Assembly (NCBI RefSeq): GCF_016718685.1
Contig: NZ_JADKCX010000030.1
Coordinates: forward strand, 15,066-79,065
Direction: 5' to 3'
Source of the DNA: Haliscomenobacter sp.
Lineage (GTDB): Bacteria; Bacteroidota; Bacteroidia; Chitinophagales; Saprospiraceae
Length of the DNA stretch: 64,000 nt
A program made the translations under genes and the position numbers. Under the pieces are notes generated by a model. That model saw only the letters and a list, made by a program, of their open reading frames with translations, was not told the origin of the DNA and did no database searches. Position 1 is the stretch's first letter. The number at the start of each line of letters is the position of its first letter. Shown here piece after piece: positions 1-10,197 of the stretch.

Positions 1-125
1 TTGAGGGGAAAGATAAGGGAAATTGGGGGTTAGGTGGATTGCTGGCAGGAAATAATCTTGTACCCTTCAATTTTATCCAGGTTCGAGGAGTCAATCAATT
101 AGGGGAATTCTCTGGGTCAATCGAA

Positions 126-542
126 CTAGATCCTCCAATACTCAGGTTTGTGGGCGGCAATTTGCTGGCGCTTCATTTCGCGTAAACCCCACTGGTTTTG
201 AATGGATTCAATTTCGTAAAATGCCCGTTCTTCTTTGTCTTTGATCCGAGTTAACATTTGATAATGAGACCAACTTAATTGGAAATCAGGTGTGTAATTC
301 CGCAGACAGTGTCTGCGGAATTGGGTATGAAGATAAAATGCCTCATTTGTTCAAGGTTTCCGCTGAAAAGCCTTTTACAACTCTCGTTGTAAACTCGCGC
401 TTTTGGATTACAGCTCCATATGTTGCCGACCTCTCCTCTGGTCTTCTTCTACAATCCCCCCGCGTTTCCGGTTTGATTCATGCTCCGAAGCATTTTGTCG
501 GGCTTGACGAAGAATCTATTGTATATCGTCGATGAGTTCCAT
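126..542 (-). pseudogene. Degraded DUF1016/YhcG-family nuclease gene (N-terminal part)
   Basis: Translation of the minus strand gives pieces of a DUF1016 N-terminal domain in all three frames. The start reads MELIDDIQ, then a stop, then ILRQARQNA. A second frame gives RRPEERSATYGAVIQKREF and KGFSAETLNK, and a third gives NLEQMRHF. The last stretch is clean: NYTPDFQLSWSHYQMLTRIK, then DKEERAFYEIESIQNQWGLR, ending in a stop at 126-128. LSWSHY followed by a charged KD-EERAFYE segment is the family hallmark. Intact members have an N-terminal winged-helix-like part plus a C-terminal PDDEXK nuclease domain; that nuclease domain is absent. Internal stops and at least two frame changes within 140 codons, plus truncation, make this a remnant rather than a gene with one read error. 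Confidence 0.7.
296..322. repeat. 27-bp perfect palindrome inside the DUF1016 remnant
   Basis: Two 12-base arms (AATTCCGCAGAC and its exact complement) flank a 3-base centre. It falls within the coding sequence of the decayed DUF1016 gene, at the codons for the RRHCLRN stretch. It may be a chance coding palindrome, a protein-binding site or the footprint of a small insertion. Confidence 0.6.
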
Positions 543-568
543 GCATGTCAATTTTTCTAAAACGCACC

Positions 569-3209
569 TTACTCCACCTTAAAAACCTTATGCCCCTCAT
601 CACCCCCAGCCTTCAAATACGCCACCAAATCTTTCAACTCCTCTTTATTCAGTGGGTTGATCAAACCAGGGAGCATGGACGAAACCGTAGAATAGTTTTT
701 ACTGACTACGTTTTTCTTGGCCACTTTGACCAAAAAATCGGGGGTGTAGGGATTTTGCGACACGTAATAAAAATCATCGTCCTGATTGGCAATTTTGCCC
801 ACCAGGCTCTCTCCATTTTTTAGTTGAAATTGAGTCGCAGCGTATTGGTCGGAGATGGTTTTGCTGGGGTCGATGATCGCCTCCAGGATGTCTTTGGTGC
901 TGAATCGGGTGCCAATTTGGGAGAGATCCGGGCCGATGTTTCCTCCTTCACCCTTCATGGCATGGCAGCGTGCGCAAGTCGTGGCCACGTACATGGCCTT
1001 GCCGCGTTTGAAGTTTCTTTGGCTGAGTTCTGCGGTAAAGATGGTGTCCATATCCGCTAGTTTGTAGTTTTTCCCTGGGCCTTTAGGGTAATCCTCCTGG
1101 GTCAGGTCATTGCCAGATTCGGTCAGCAGGTCACCGCCGGAAAGTTTGTCGTACTCGCTTTTTTTGTTGGCGGGAACGTTGGCAAGAGCCATTTTCCGGG
1201 CTTTATCAATGAACCCCACATAACTGTTGCCACCCCGGTAGGCAAATGCTTTTTGGTACCAGGCAAAATATTGTTCTCTCAAGGCCGGAGTCCATCCGAT
1301 TTTGGCCTTGGCCAGCATAATGGCCAGGTAGGTTTGCTGGGGGGCGGGCATTTTTTCCAACATTTTGGCAATGTCCAGGCCGTATTGGGGATTGCGCAGA
1401 ATCAAGTCCTCTGAGTTTGTCGCGATGTCTTCATTGGGATTGGCCTGCTCTTTTTATCCATCAAAGCCAGGGTTTTGGGCAAAACCGATGGCGCTTCCAA
1501 AAACACGAGCAGTCGGCAATAGGCCCGGTTCAGTTCGTTGGAAGTACTGGGGTATCGGGCATCCAACAAAGCCACAATTTTACTTTTCTGCTTGGGTTCA
1601 GGCATGCCAAAACGCGCAAAAACCAATTCGTATGCCCGAAGCACGTCAAGTTGCTGGGAGGGAGAGATTTTGGTAAAATTGATCCCGTTTAAAGCATTCA
1701 AAATGGCAGTTTTATCAGTTTCTGTTCCGCTGCGGGTCAGGCCGATTAGGGCATTCGTGAGCGCCTGCGGTCTCGTTTCCGCCAAGGCTTTGGCTTTCCA
1801 GGTTCCGACGGGCTGATGCTCAAGCGCAATTCTGGCAGCATACCGGATGTTGCGATCGGAATGCCCGAGGTGAGCCCAAACGGCATTGATGGCTTCAGGG
1901 TTTGGGGAGGTATGGAAAGCCTCGATTTTTCTTCTCAATTTATTCTCCTCCGTCAAGGTTGTTGTTCCCGCACTGGCGGTGGGTTCCGCTCCCTGATAAT
2001 AGACCCGGTACAAATCTGATTCAAGCCTGCGGCCTCCGGTCAAAAAATACAGGGCGCCATCGGGGCCAATCGCACCGTCGGTCAGGGGCAGGGGCACTCC
2101 CGACAAAAATTCCTCGCGGGTAGCAGTGTAAGTGGAGCCACTGGGTTTGAGGTGGATGGCGTGGATGATGCCAAAACTCCAGTCAAAAGCCAGTAGCGTT
2201 TGTTTGTACTTGGCGGGGAATTTTGCTTCTTTGGCATAAAGCAAGTTGGTTGGCGAGCCTTGGCCAATGTTGATGACGGGCGGTAAATTGTCGGGATAGC
2301 TGGCCGACCACTTGCCATTACCCGTTCGCCAGCCAAACTCCGAGCCACTGGTGGCATGACAAATCCGCGTAGGGCGGTACCAGGGCAGGCCAAAATCCCA
2401 TTCCATGTCGGCGTCGTACACAAAAAGATCGCCCACATCGTTGAAGGCCAGATCAAAAGGATTGCGGTAACCTGCGGAAACCAGCTCCCATTTTGTACCC
2501 TCAGGATTGACATTGGCCACCCATCCGCCCGGTTCTTTGCGGTCGTTGGCATGCCCGCGAGGGTCTTTTATTTCGGGGAAAAGATTGTCGTATTTCCAGG
2601 TTTTGGGCAGTTTATAAGCGTCCATTTCCGGCAAATCGGTAAAATTTCCACAAATCACATACAGCGATTGTTTGTCGGGAGAAAGTTTGATGCTGTGCGG
2701 GCCGTGTTCGCCATCTCCTTTGAGGGTTTTTAAGAGGGTTAGTTTGTCAAACTGATCGTCCCCATCCGTATCCTGCAAACGGTAAAAACCACTGGATTTG
2801 GGCAGGCTCTTGCTGGAACGGTTATTGACCATCACGTACAAGCTGTTGAAGGCGTACAACAAGCCATGCGCAGCTCCAAAATTGAGGGTGTCGTTCTCCA
2901 GTTTTATCTTTTCGATTTTAGGGGTCAGGTCTTTCGCGCCTATCGCCGGAATTTCCAGGCGATAAATCCCGCCGTATTGATCCGAAGCCAACATCCGCCC
3001 TTTGTCATCAAAACACATCGACACCAGGAACCTTCTTTGTTTTCCGAGGGACTATAGAGGTGTTCGGCCACAAAATCCGGCGGAAGTTTCAGGTTATCGG
3101 TTTTGGGCTGAATGGCCGGGGGTGTATACCTCAACACCCGATACGAACCCGCTCCCAATAAAATAATGGGCAGCCATACATACAAACTAATTTTACCCAA
3201 CCGATTCAT
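569..3209 (-). CDS. PVC-type heme-binding dehydrogenase with C-terminal cytochrome c domain (frameshifted as read)
   Basis: Predicted exported dehydrogenase of about 880 residues. It has an N-terminal membrane anchor or signal (residues 8-25), then a beta-propeller-like 'membrane-bound dehydrogenase' domain of the type common in Planctomycetes and Bacteroidota. A HEAT-like helical region and a C-terminal cytochrome c domain with CARCH follow near residue 745. Such proteins are thought to oxidise sugars in the periplasm and pass electrons to the heme; the substrate here is unknown. An acidic QDTDGDDQFD loop resembles a calcium-binding motif. Two single-base losses break the frame: near 3024 (TGGGTG read as TGGTG) and near 1453 (an A run one short). 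Restoring them gives a continuous protein (GSW-VSMCFDDKGR and DKKEQANPNEDI). Neighbour of a D-2-hydroxyacid dehydrogenase on the same strand. Confidence 0.8.
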
Positions 3210-3219
3210 AAGTAGTAGT

Positions 3220-4164
3220 TTAAAGGTCTTTTAAATTAAAAATACAACCTGGCTGCGGGGCTTGTTCCCGCAAAATGGCCAAAACGTTGTTTACCGTACT
3301 CACACACATGTTTCTGTAAGTCGTAGCACTCAGGCTACTCACATGGGCGGTAATGAGCGCTTTAGGGTGTGCAATCAATGGATCGTCGGCAGCAGGAGGT
3401 GGTGAAGTAGGCACATCTGCGCCATATCCAGCCAGCCTTCCGGTATTGAGGGCATCCACCAGCGCTGCTTTATTGACGATTTGGCCACGAGCAGTGTTGA
3501 TGATGATGCAGGAAGGTTTGACCAGCGCTAATGCTTCGGCATTGATCAAATTTTCCGTTTCAGCATTCAAAGGCAAATGAATGGAGATGATGTCGGCAGT
3601 TGCCAACAGTTGATCTTTTGACACGTGTTGATACGACACCTCTTTCGGCGATTTGGCCCAATAAATGACCCGCATGCCCAGGGCTTCGGCAATTTTGGCC
3701 ACTTTTAGACCGATGTTGCCCAGTCCCAGAATCCCCAGGGTCTTCTCTCCTACTTCATCACTTTGGAAGGCACTGCGTGCTGCCCAGTTTCCACTTTTGA
3801 CATCATTGAGTGCCTGATAAAGATTGCGTTGCAGCATCAGCATCAGGGCAATGGCGTGTTCGGCTACGGTGGAGGCGTTGGAACCAGGAGCGTTCACAAC
3901 TTTGATCTTTCTTTTGCTGGCTTCGCTAACATTCACGTTGTCGAGGCCAACACCACAACGGGCGGCGACCTGGAGGTTTGGGCAGGCGTCCAGCAATTGG
4001 AGGTTGACTTGCCCAAGTCCACGGGTAATGACAGCGTCGATGTTGCCCAACACTTCAGCAGGAGGTAGTCCGGCAAAAGCGGTATACACTTTGATGTCTT
4101 CCGCCTCACTGAGCAGTTGATTGGCTTCGTCGGCAATGGTTTCGAGCAGTAGGATGTTTTTCAT
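3220..4164 (-). CDS. D-2-hydroxyacid dehydrogenase (phosphoglycerate/hydroxypyruvate reductase-like)
   Basis: NAD(P)-dependent oxidoreductase of 314 residues that would interconvert 2-oxoacids and D-2-hydroxyacids in the cytoplasm. Seen directly: the Rossmann motif GILGLGNIGLKVA near residue 145, the substrate-binding RCGVGLDNV near residue 90, the catalytic-Arg segment NTARGQIVNKAAL near 222, and the late His in HVSS. The length matches the short family without a regulatory ACT domain, so biosynthetic SerA is less likely than a glyoxylate/hydroxypyruvate or sugar-acid reductase. It lies 10 bp upstream of the cytochrome dehydrogenase and downstream of a VOC gene, fitting a sugar-acid catabolic cluster. 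Confidence 0.85.
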   Translation of the reverse strand: MKNILLLETIADEANQLLSEAEDIKVYTAFAGLPPAEVLGNIDAVITRGLGQVNLQLLDACPNLQVAARCGVGLDNVNVSEASKRKIKVVNAPGSNASTVAEHAIALMLMLQRNLYQALNDVKSGNWAARSAFQSDEVGEKTLGILGLGNIGLKVAKIAEALGMRVIYWAKSPKEVSYQHVSKDQLLATADIISIHLPLNAETENLINAEALALVKPSCIIINTARGQIVNKAALVDALNTGRLAGYGADVPTSPPPAADDPLIAHPKALITAHVSSLSATTYRNMCVSTVNNVLAILREQAPQPGCIFNLKDL

Positions 4165-4194
4165 GCTTGATCGTGCTTAAGGCTAGGCGGTGTA

Positions 4195-4296
4195 GCTTAG
4201 GTGCGTCTTTGGTGTCTAAGGTTTCAAATGTGGTGAATGATATTTTTTCCATTTTCACCACCTTAGAAACTTTAGACACCAAGGAAACACCTAAGC
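4195..4296. repeat. Long imperfect intergenic hairpin, CCTAAG family
   Basis: Arms of 43 bases at 4195-4237 and 4254-4296 with a 16-base loop; a handful of mismatches. The arms contain GCTTAGGTG, GGTGTCTAA and GTGGTGAA. Same family as the inverted repeats at 32769-32860 and 45217-45320. It fills the gap between the VOC gene and the hydroxyacid dehydrogenase gene; it could terminate or stabilise transcripts. Confidence 0.75.
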
Positions 4297-4319
4297 AAAA
4301 GCAAATTACAGGAGGAAAC

Positions 4320-4805
4320 TTAATTGTGGTACAAGGTCGCGTCTTTTGACTTGTAGCCCCTAAAATCATTGCGTCCAGAAACGTAAATACCCGCCTGAAA
4401 CAGCTCATCTTCAAAAATTGCCGGATCAATTTCCGAACCAGGTTTGCAAGAAAGCTCCAACAAGTTACCCGAAGGATCACGCACAAACATTTGAATCGGG
4501 CCATCGGGCAATTGTCTCACTTTACCCCAGGGAGAAGTATCGACGACGCCCAATTCTTTCATCCGCCAAAAGATGGCGTTGATGTCGTCTACTTGCATAC
4601 AGATATGCCCTCGGAACGAAAACACATCGTCCCACTCAGTGAGATGGAGCTGCTGGGTTTCGTTGATTTTAAAGAAGGCGGTAGGATAATCGAATAAAAA
4701 GGCCGGAATGATTTCAAGCCCCAATTCTTTCTCGTAAAATTCACAGGCAGCTTCGAGGTTGCTCACCACGAGTGCCACATGATTGATGCCGATTGCTTTT
4801 GCCAT
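4320..4805 (-). CDS. VOC family protein (glyoxalase/bleomycin-resistance-like)
   Basis: Protein of 161 residues with the paired beta-alpha-beta-beta-beta modules of the vicinal oxygen chelate fold. The start INHVALVVSNLEAACEFYEK and the segments FRGHICMQVDDI and DPSGNLLELSC are typical and supply His and Glu metal ligands. VOC proteins include glyoxalases, dioxygenases and epimerases; the reaction here cannot be named. It lies 39 bp downstream of an enolase-superfamily gene on the same strand, so a role in handling a sugar-acid intermediate is plausible but inferred. Confidence 0.85.
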   Translation of the reverse strand: MAKAIGINHVALVVSNLEAACEFYEKELGLEIIPAFLFDYPTAFFKINETQQLHLTEWDDVFSFRGHICMQVDDINAIFWRMKELGVVDTSPWGKVRQLPDGPIQMFVRDPSGNLLELSCKPGSEIDPAIFEDELFQAGIYVSGRNDFRGYKSKDATLYHN

Positions 4806-4843
4806 TGCTGTAGGTGTTTATAGCCCCGCCTGCGGCGGTTAAG

Positions 4844-6009
4844 TTATATTTTTTGCTTGAATTCGTGTACAAAATCCCAGTTCGGCGTCAGCCCCAAACC
4901 CGGCGCAGTTGGTGCGGAAAGCATGCCGTTTTCTACGGTAATTTTTTCGTTGACCAATTCGTACATCATCGGATTGCCACCCAGGGAAAATTCGATCACC
5001 ACCGCCGCTGGCGAGGCAAAAGCCACATTCACGCCCGCCATAAACGAAAACGCCGAACCCAAGCAATGCGGCGCCAACTCCAATTGATAGGTATGCGCCA
5101 GTTGCGCCACCCGCATGGACTCCGTGATGCCGCCAATGATGGCTGAATCGGGTTGTACCACATCCAATGCCCGCACTTCAATCAGATCCCGTACATCAAA
5201 GGCAGTGTATTCACTTTCACCTGCGGCAATCGGAATGGAAGTCGAAGCACGAACTTCAGCCGTGCCGTGCCGGTTATCCGGACTGATCGGTTCTTCAAAC
5301 CAGTACAGGTTACAATCTTCTACACCACGGCAAAACTGCTTGGCTTCGGGTACGCTGAAGGTGCCGTGTGCATCAGTCATGAGCTTGATGTCGTCGCCGA
5401 TGGCTTCGCGGGCAGCTCGTACCCGCTTGACACTTTCGGCTACCGTTTTGTCCATGATGCCAACCCGCATCTTTACGCCCTTGAACCCTTTCTCAATGTA
5501 GCCATTGAGTTGTTCGCCAATTTTATCGGCATTGGCCCAGCCACCGCTGGCGTAAGCTTCCATTTTGTCCCGGCAAGCACCACCCAAAAGCTCAACTACC
5601 GGGACACCCAGTGCTTTGCCTTTTAAGTCCCATAGGGCTGTATCCACGCCACTCATGGCGGATATGGTCAGCCCCGGCGACCCAGGATGGGGAATTTACG
5701 GCCTCGAGACAAGGAATAATGGTCGCGGGTGCCGTTGTAAATGTGCTCCCAAATGCGCGAAATGTGGCGGGCGTCTTTGCCGATCAGCAGTGGTTTGAGT
5801 TCATTTTCCACACAGCTCACAATCGATGCACAGACCCCGGAAGAGCCTACAGCAGCTTTTGCTTCGCCAAAACCCTGCAGGCCACTTTCGGTAGTGATCA
5901 CCACCAGAGTCATATCGAAATCGGTCAGCAGTCCGTAATCCGAAAAATGCTGTTTTTCTTTGGGAATGGGGCAACGCAACCAAAATGCTTCAACGTTTGT
6001 AATTTTCAT
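4844..6009 (-). CDS. Enolase-superfamily (mandelate racemase/muconate lactonizing) dehydratase, frameshifted as read
   Basis: About 388 residues when the frame is restored. The N-terminal capping domain starts MKITNVEAFWLRCPIPKEKQ; the barrel domain carries the ligands and catalytic residues expected of the family: KMRVG, TDAHG, FEEP, AAGESEY and APHCLGSA. The KxR and Asp/Glu/Glu triad with a late His suggest acid-sugar dehydratase or racemase chemistry on a sugar acid; the substrate is not determined. The frame breaks near 5672-5675, where a run of four C on the plus strand should be five; restoration joins LGRRG to LTISAMSGVD. It overlaps the upstream isomerase gene by 4 bp (ATGA), so the two are probably co-translated. 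Confidence 0.82.
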
Positions 6010-6890
6010 AGTAGCGCTCTAAGTGTTTCTACAGATTTTTTGGTCAACATGGTGTAAAATTCCTCAGTTACCGCCGAACTGCCGTGGTCTTCGAGGAACT
6101 TCTTTTGTTCAGGACTCAAGCCTTCTGGATTGGTTTCGATGGAGTTGGGGTATGGATTAGCAGGCGTCCTGTCCAAGGGCGAACAAAACTCTACCGACAA
6201 CACCTCGTCGTAGCCTATTTCGTGCAGGGTGGCGATGATTTTTTTCCAATCCAGCTTGCCCATACCGGGTGCCATGCGGTTGTTGTCGGCCACGTGAAAA
6301 CCAACCAAACGCCCTTTGGCTCGGCGAATGGCATCAAACATGTCGTCTTCTTCGATGTTCATGTGGAACGTATCCAAACAAACGCCGCAATTTGGACCTA
6401 CTGCTTTAGCCAGTGCCAGCGCCTGGTCACCACGATTGATGAAATAGGTTTCAAAACGGTTGATGGGTTCGATGCCGATCAATATTCCGAGGCTTTCAGC
6501 GTATGCATAAATTTCTTGCATGCCTTCTACCGCCCATTGCCATTCTTCATCGGGACGGCCATCGGGGATAATTTTGCCCACGGTGGCTGGTACAACTGAA
6601 ACCATGGTGCCATTGAGTTCCTTGACCATGGTCACCACGTCTTTGACGTACTGCACCGATTTTGCCCGTTGGGCTTTGTCTTTTGCCAACAAGTTGCGGT
6701 CTTCCAGCATCAGCGTTACTGAACCCCAACAGGATATGCTATGATCACGCAGTAACTTGCCAACATATTTGGTATCGTAGGCTTCTGGTGTGCCCTGGAT
6801 TTCAATTTTTTCGTAACCTAGAGATGCAATTCTTTCCACCGTTTTTTCGATCGTTTCGGCCCGCATCCAGTTGTGTATCGACAATTCCAT
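6006..6890 (-). CDS. Sugar phosphate isomerase/epimerase family TIM barrel (xylose isomerase-like)
   Basis: Protein of 294 residues of the AP-endonuclease-2/xylose-isomerase-like barrel family. Likely metal ligands are visible in order: Glu in GIEPINRFE, Asp in CLDTFHMN, His in GFHVADNNR, and Glu in SVEFCSP. This set is typical of D-tagatose 3-epimerase and related enzymes acting on free ketoses or keto-sugars. No signal peptide, so probably cytoplasmic. It is the first gene of a 4-bp-overlapping pair with the enolase-superfamily dehydratase. The exact substrate cannot be read from sequence. Confidence 0.85.
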   Translation of the reverse strand: MELSIHNWMRAETIEKTVERIASLGYEKIEIQGTPEAYDTKYVGKLLRDHSISCWGSVTLMLEDRNLLAKDKAQRAKSVQYVKDVVTMVKELNGTMVSVVPATVGKIIPDGRPDEEWQWAVEGMQEIYAYAESLGILIGIEPINRFETYFINRGDQALALAKAVGPNCGVCLDTFHMNIEEDDMFDAIRRAKGRLVGFHVADNNRMAPGMGKLDWKKIIATLHEIGYDEVLSVEFCSPLDRTPANPYPNSIETNPEGLSPEQKKFLEDHGSSAVTEEFYTMLTKKSVETLRALL

Positions 6891-6964
6891 TATGGTGCAT
6901 TTTTATTTAATTAAAGATAAAAGAAAATGTTGAGGAGGTTGGAGTTGGGGGGCTAACTTCTCAA

Positions 6965-9900
6965 CTATTTGCCTGTTTTAGTCTCCAAAGGATGTTCTTT
7001 AAGCAATTTTTTGCTTTGGTAAAAAACTTTTGCTCCTTTAAGCTTGGCCCTGATCTGCTTCACTTTTTCAGCCTGAACCACCGATGCCGAGTTCCCAAAA
7101 GAATTGCGAATATAGGTTGCAATGGCCGCCACTTCCTCGTCCTTTAGGAGCCCTTCAAAAGGGGTCATGGGCACCATTCCTTCGTAGGCTTTGCCCTTTA
7201 CTTCTATCGGGCCCATTAGCCCTTTGAGGATAATTTTGATGAGCCGATCTTCGCTGCCAGTTACCCATTCGGTACCCGAAAGTGGTGGAAAGCCCGAAGC
7301 GGGCAAACCATTGCCATCGGCCTGGTGGCAGGTGATGCAATAACCCTCTTTGGCATAAATTTCTTTACCCAAATTGAACGACTCAAAATCTTTCCCCTTG
7401 AGGTTGGTCGTGCTGTATACTTCTTTGGTTTTTTTCACTGCTCTATCGCTCAAATGCGCCACTGCAGTTTCATGGGCATAAACCATCCAATCGTCAAGGG
7501 GTTTCTTTTGAGCTTCTTCCAGAATGGGCATTCCCTTTTCTTTACCGATCCACGATGCTGCAACAATGGCGCCCAATCGCACCCGGCTGTTGTCATCTTT
7601 AACGGCCTGCATCAACAATTCCGCTTGATCTTTGACTTGGTGGCCCGTAAAACGCAACACCTCTACCGCGGCAGCTCTGACGTGGTAATCCTTGGCTTGC
7701 AACATTTTTTTGAGTAAGGCTTGGTCCACTTTATCCAAACCCCAACTTACCCAAAGTCCTTCTAATTGGTGGTGTTCGTACCTGGGGTCATTTTTATCCA
7801 AAGTGCTGAGCCATTGGTTCAGTTTTGGTAAAACCTCAGCCGGTTTTCTGCCGCGTAGTTCTCTTCTAGTACGGTAGCGGCTGCGGTATTCGGGCAGTTT
7901 CAGGTTGTCCAGGAGCGTTTCGATGCTGGCTCCATCAATTTTTGCGGGAGTGACCAAGGGCCGTGATGGATAGGTGATGCGGTAAATCCGGCCATGCACG
8001 TGATCGCGCAAGGGATCACGCGCGTTGTGCTGCATGTGGCCAATCAGGATGTTGTGCCAATCTACGAGATACAGCGAGCCGTCGGGGGCAAACTCCATGT
8101 CTACGGGGCGGAAATTTCGATCTTCCGAGACCAGCAAATCCTGGCGGTGTTTGGTTTTGTAGCCCGTGCCTTCGTCCCAAATCTGGTGTTGTTTCATCCC
8201 CAGGAAACCGATGGTGTTGTTGATCAGCATATCGCCTTGCACCTCGTCCGGGAAATGGCGACTGGAAACAAACTCCAGACCCGAAGTAGGACGCACCATG
8301 TGGTCTTTTTCGATCAGTTGTACTCCTTTGTGGGTCGACTCGCCGTAGCGGGGTAGAACTGTACCCGGCGTCATCCAGCGCACATCGGGGCTGGATGTTT
8401 CGGCAAAAAAAGGTTGGCCCCACTGGTCAAAAGCAATGCCCCAGGGGTTCGGAATGGCCAGTTGGGCAATCCGATCCAGTTTGTGCAACTGCGGGCTGTA
8501 GCGGTAGAAACCTCCGTTGGTTGCCCTTACGGTTCCGTAGGCGGTTTCTACATTGGTGTGTAAAAAGACACCCTCCCCGGTATAAATCGCTCCGGAGGGG
8601 TCAGCACAAAAGGCACTGCTGTTGTGGTGGGTATCGTGGTCGTCAAAACCACTCATCATGATTTCTACTTTATCCGCCTTATCATCGCCATTGGTATCCG
8701 TGAACAGTTTAAGGTTGGTGCCTTGCGAGACATAAACACCTTCCGGGGCAAATTCAAAACCCAGGGGGAGGTGCAAACCATCCACAAAGACCGTTTGTTT
8801 GTCGGCTTTACCGTCGTTGTTGGTGTCTTCGAGGATGAGTAGCTTGTCATTCGGCTTGGCATCGCCGGGCTTGTAATGCGGATAACTGGGCATAGTCGCC
8901 ACCCAAAGCCGGCCTTTGTTGTCAAATGACATTTGCACAGGATTAGCAAGGTCGGTGAATTCGGCTTCGGAGGCAAAAAGTTCAATTTTGTAGCCTGCAG
9001 GTACTTTGAGTTTGGCCAGGCATCCTTTCCATAAAGATAACTCAAGCTGCCATTTTTCTCGGGGTTGAAATTTGTGGTTATTTCGGGTAAGCTACGGGTG
9101 TTTTTGTCTGCTGCGGCCAGGTCTGTCTTTTCTCCTTTTTGAGCTGCTAACCAAATCGCTTTGTCGCGGATAATTATCATTTGCCGGATTTTTTCAATTT
9201 CGGCAGGGTAATTTTCAGGCCCAAAAGGCTCATATCTGCGGCCATAAACATGCACCCCATTGGGGATTTTATAGTCGTTGTGCCACATCCAGTTTTTTTC
9301 CATGACCGCGGCGTGGATCAGGCTGCGGTTGGCTTCAGCTTTGGCAGCAGCGTTGCCAAAAATCTCATTGGTCAATAAGGTGGCCAATTTTTTATATCCA
9401 GCATCATTCAGTTGAGCGCCGTCGATGGTCAAGGGCTCTGCAGTGCTGGCGTACCATTGTTTGGAGGGCGTAAAGGCATCGACAAATTGCACCTTGTTTT
9501 GTTGGGCGACTTCTTTCATGGCCTTGGTGTAGAGCCACAGGTTGTCGTTTTCTTTTTCGCCATTGGGCAGGTCGTAGATGCTGGTCAAGTCTTCAAAAGC
9601 GGTAGGGGAAACCAGGGCCAATTGCGGTGCCGAGCTTCCGTTGTACTTTTGGCTGAGGGTATGTTTGATGAAGGCATCGAGTTCTGCCTTGTAATTTTCC
9701 AGACCAGCCTTGCCTTGAAAAGACTCACTGTAGCCAAAAAAGGCAATGATGATGTCGGTATTGAGTTTGGTCAACCATTGATCGGGGCTGTCAAAGTGAC
9801 CTTCGCTGTTGGAATTGGTGGCGTATTCGGTTTGAAATTTTTCGGCTCCAGGGAAAGCCCAGGGTAAAAAGCGCGAAGCATGTGGCCGAAACCCCGGGGT

Positions 9901-10140
9901 GTCTCCACCATCGCACATGTTGCGGATCAAGAGGGATTTTTCGGGATAGCGCACGTGCATTTCGGTTTCAAAATGTCCGTAATTCATCATCCGCGATCCA
10001 AGGTTGCCCCCAATCAGGGAGATGTGTGCACCTTGCGGAATCTCAATGGCATCGGCATCAGGGGTTTGGAATCGAAAAGCCCCAAAGACCATGAACATCA
10101 GGATGACAATGGAAAAAAAAGACTTGAGGTGGAAAGACAT
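6965..10140 (-). CDS. SGNH-like domain fused to PVC-type heme-binding dehydrogenase and cytochrome c (frameshifted as read)
   Basis: A roughly 1058-residue exported protein when one frameshift is repaired. Order: signal peptide or anchor (residues 8-22); SGNH/GDSL-like domain (about 35-265); linker; PVC-type beta-propeller dehydrogenase (from KVPAGYKIELFASEAEF to about 760); HEAT-like repeats; cytochrome c with CITCH near residue 943. Acidic loops DTNNDGKAD and DTNGDDKAD look calcium-binding. The SGNH part lacks standard catalytic blocks: block I reads GGNLGSRM, block III GYSES, and block V DGAQLN has Gln where His is expected, so esterase activity is doubtful. The break near 9016 is a lost G (TGGGCC read as TGGCC). 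Lies directly downstream of a ThuA gene. Confidence 0.83.
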
Positions 10141-10197
10141 TATCGATGTTGTTTATCTTGGTAAAAATCATTTTAAATCCTGGTACGAGGCTTTGAT

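Noticed and set aside
3..182. Open plus-strand frame from the window edge reading LLAGNNLVPFNFIQVRG
   Set aside because: No visible start; its second half runs antisense over the clearly recognisable DUF1016 remnant. It could be the tail of an upstream gene, but evidence is too thin.
4106..4504. 132-codon minus-strand frame across the CCTAAG hairpin
   Set aside because: It overlaps the VOC gene end and the hairpin in another frame; no domain.
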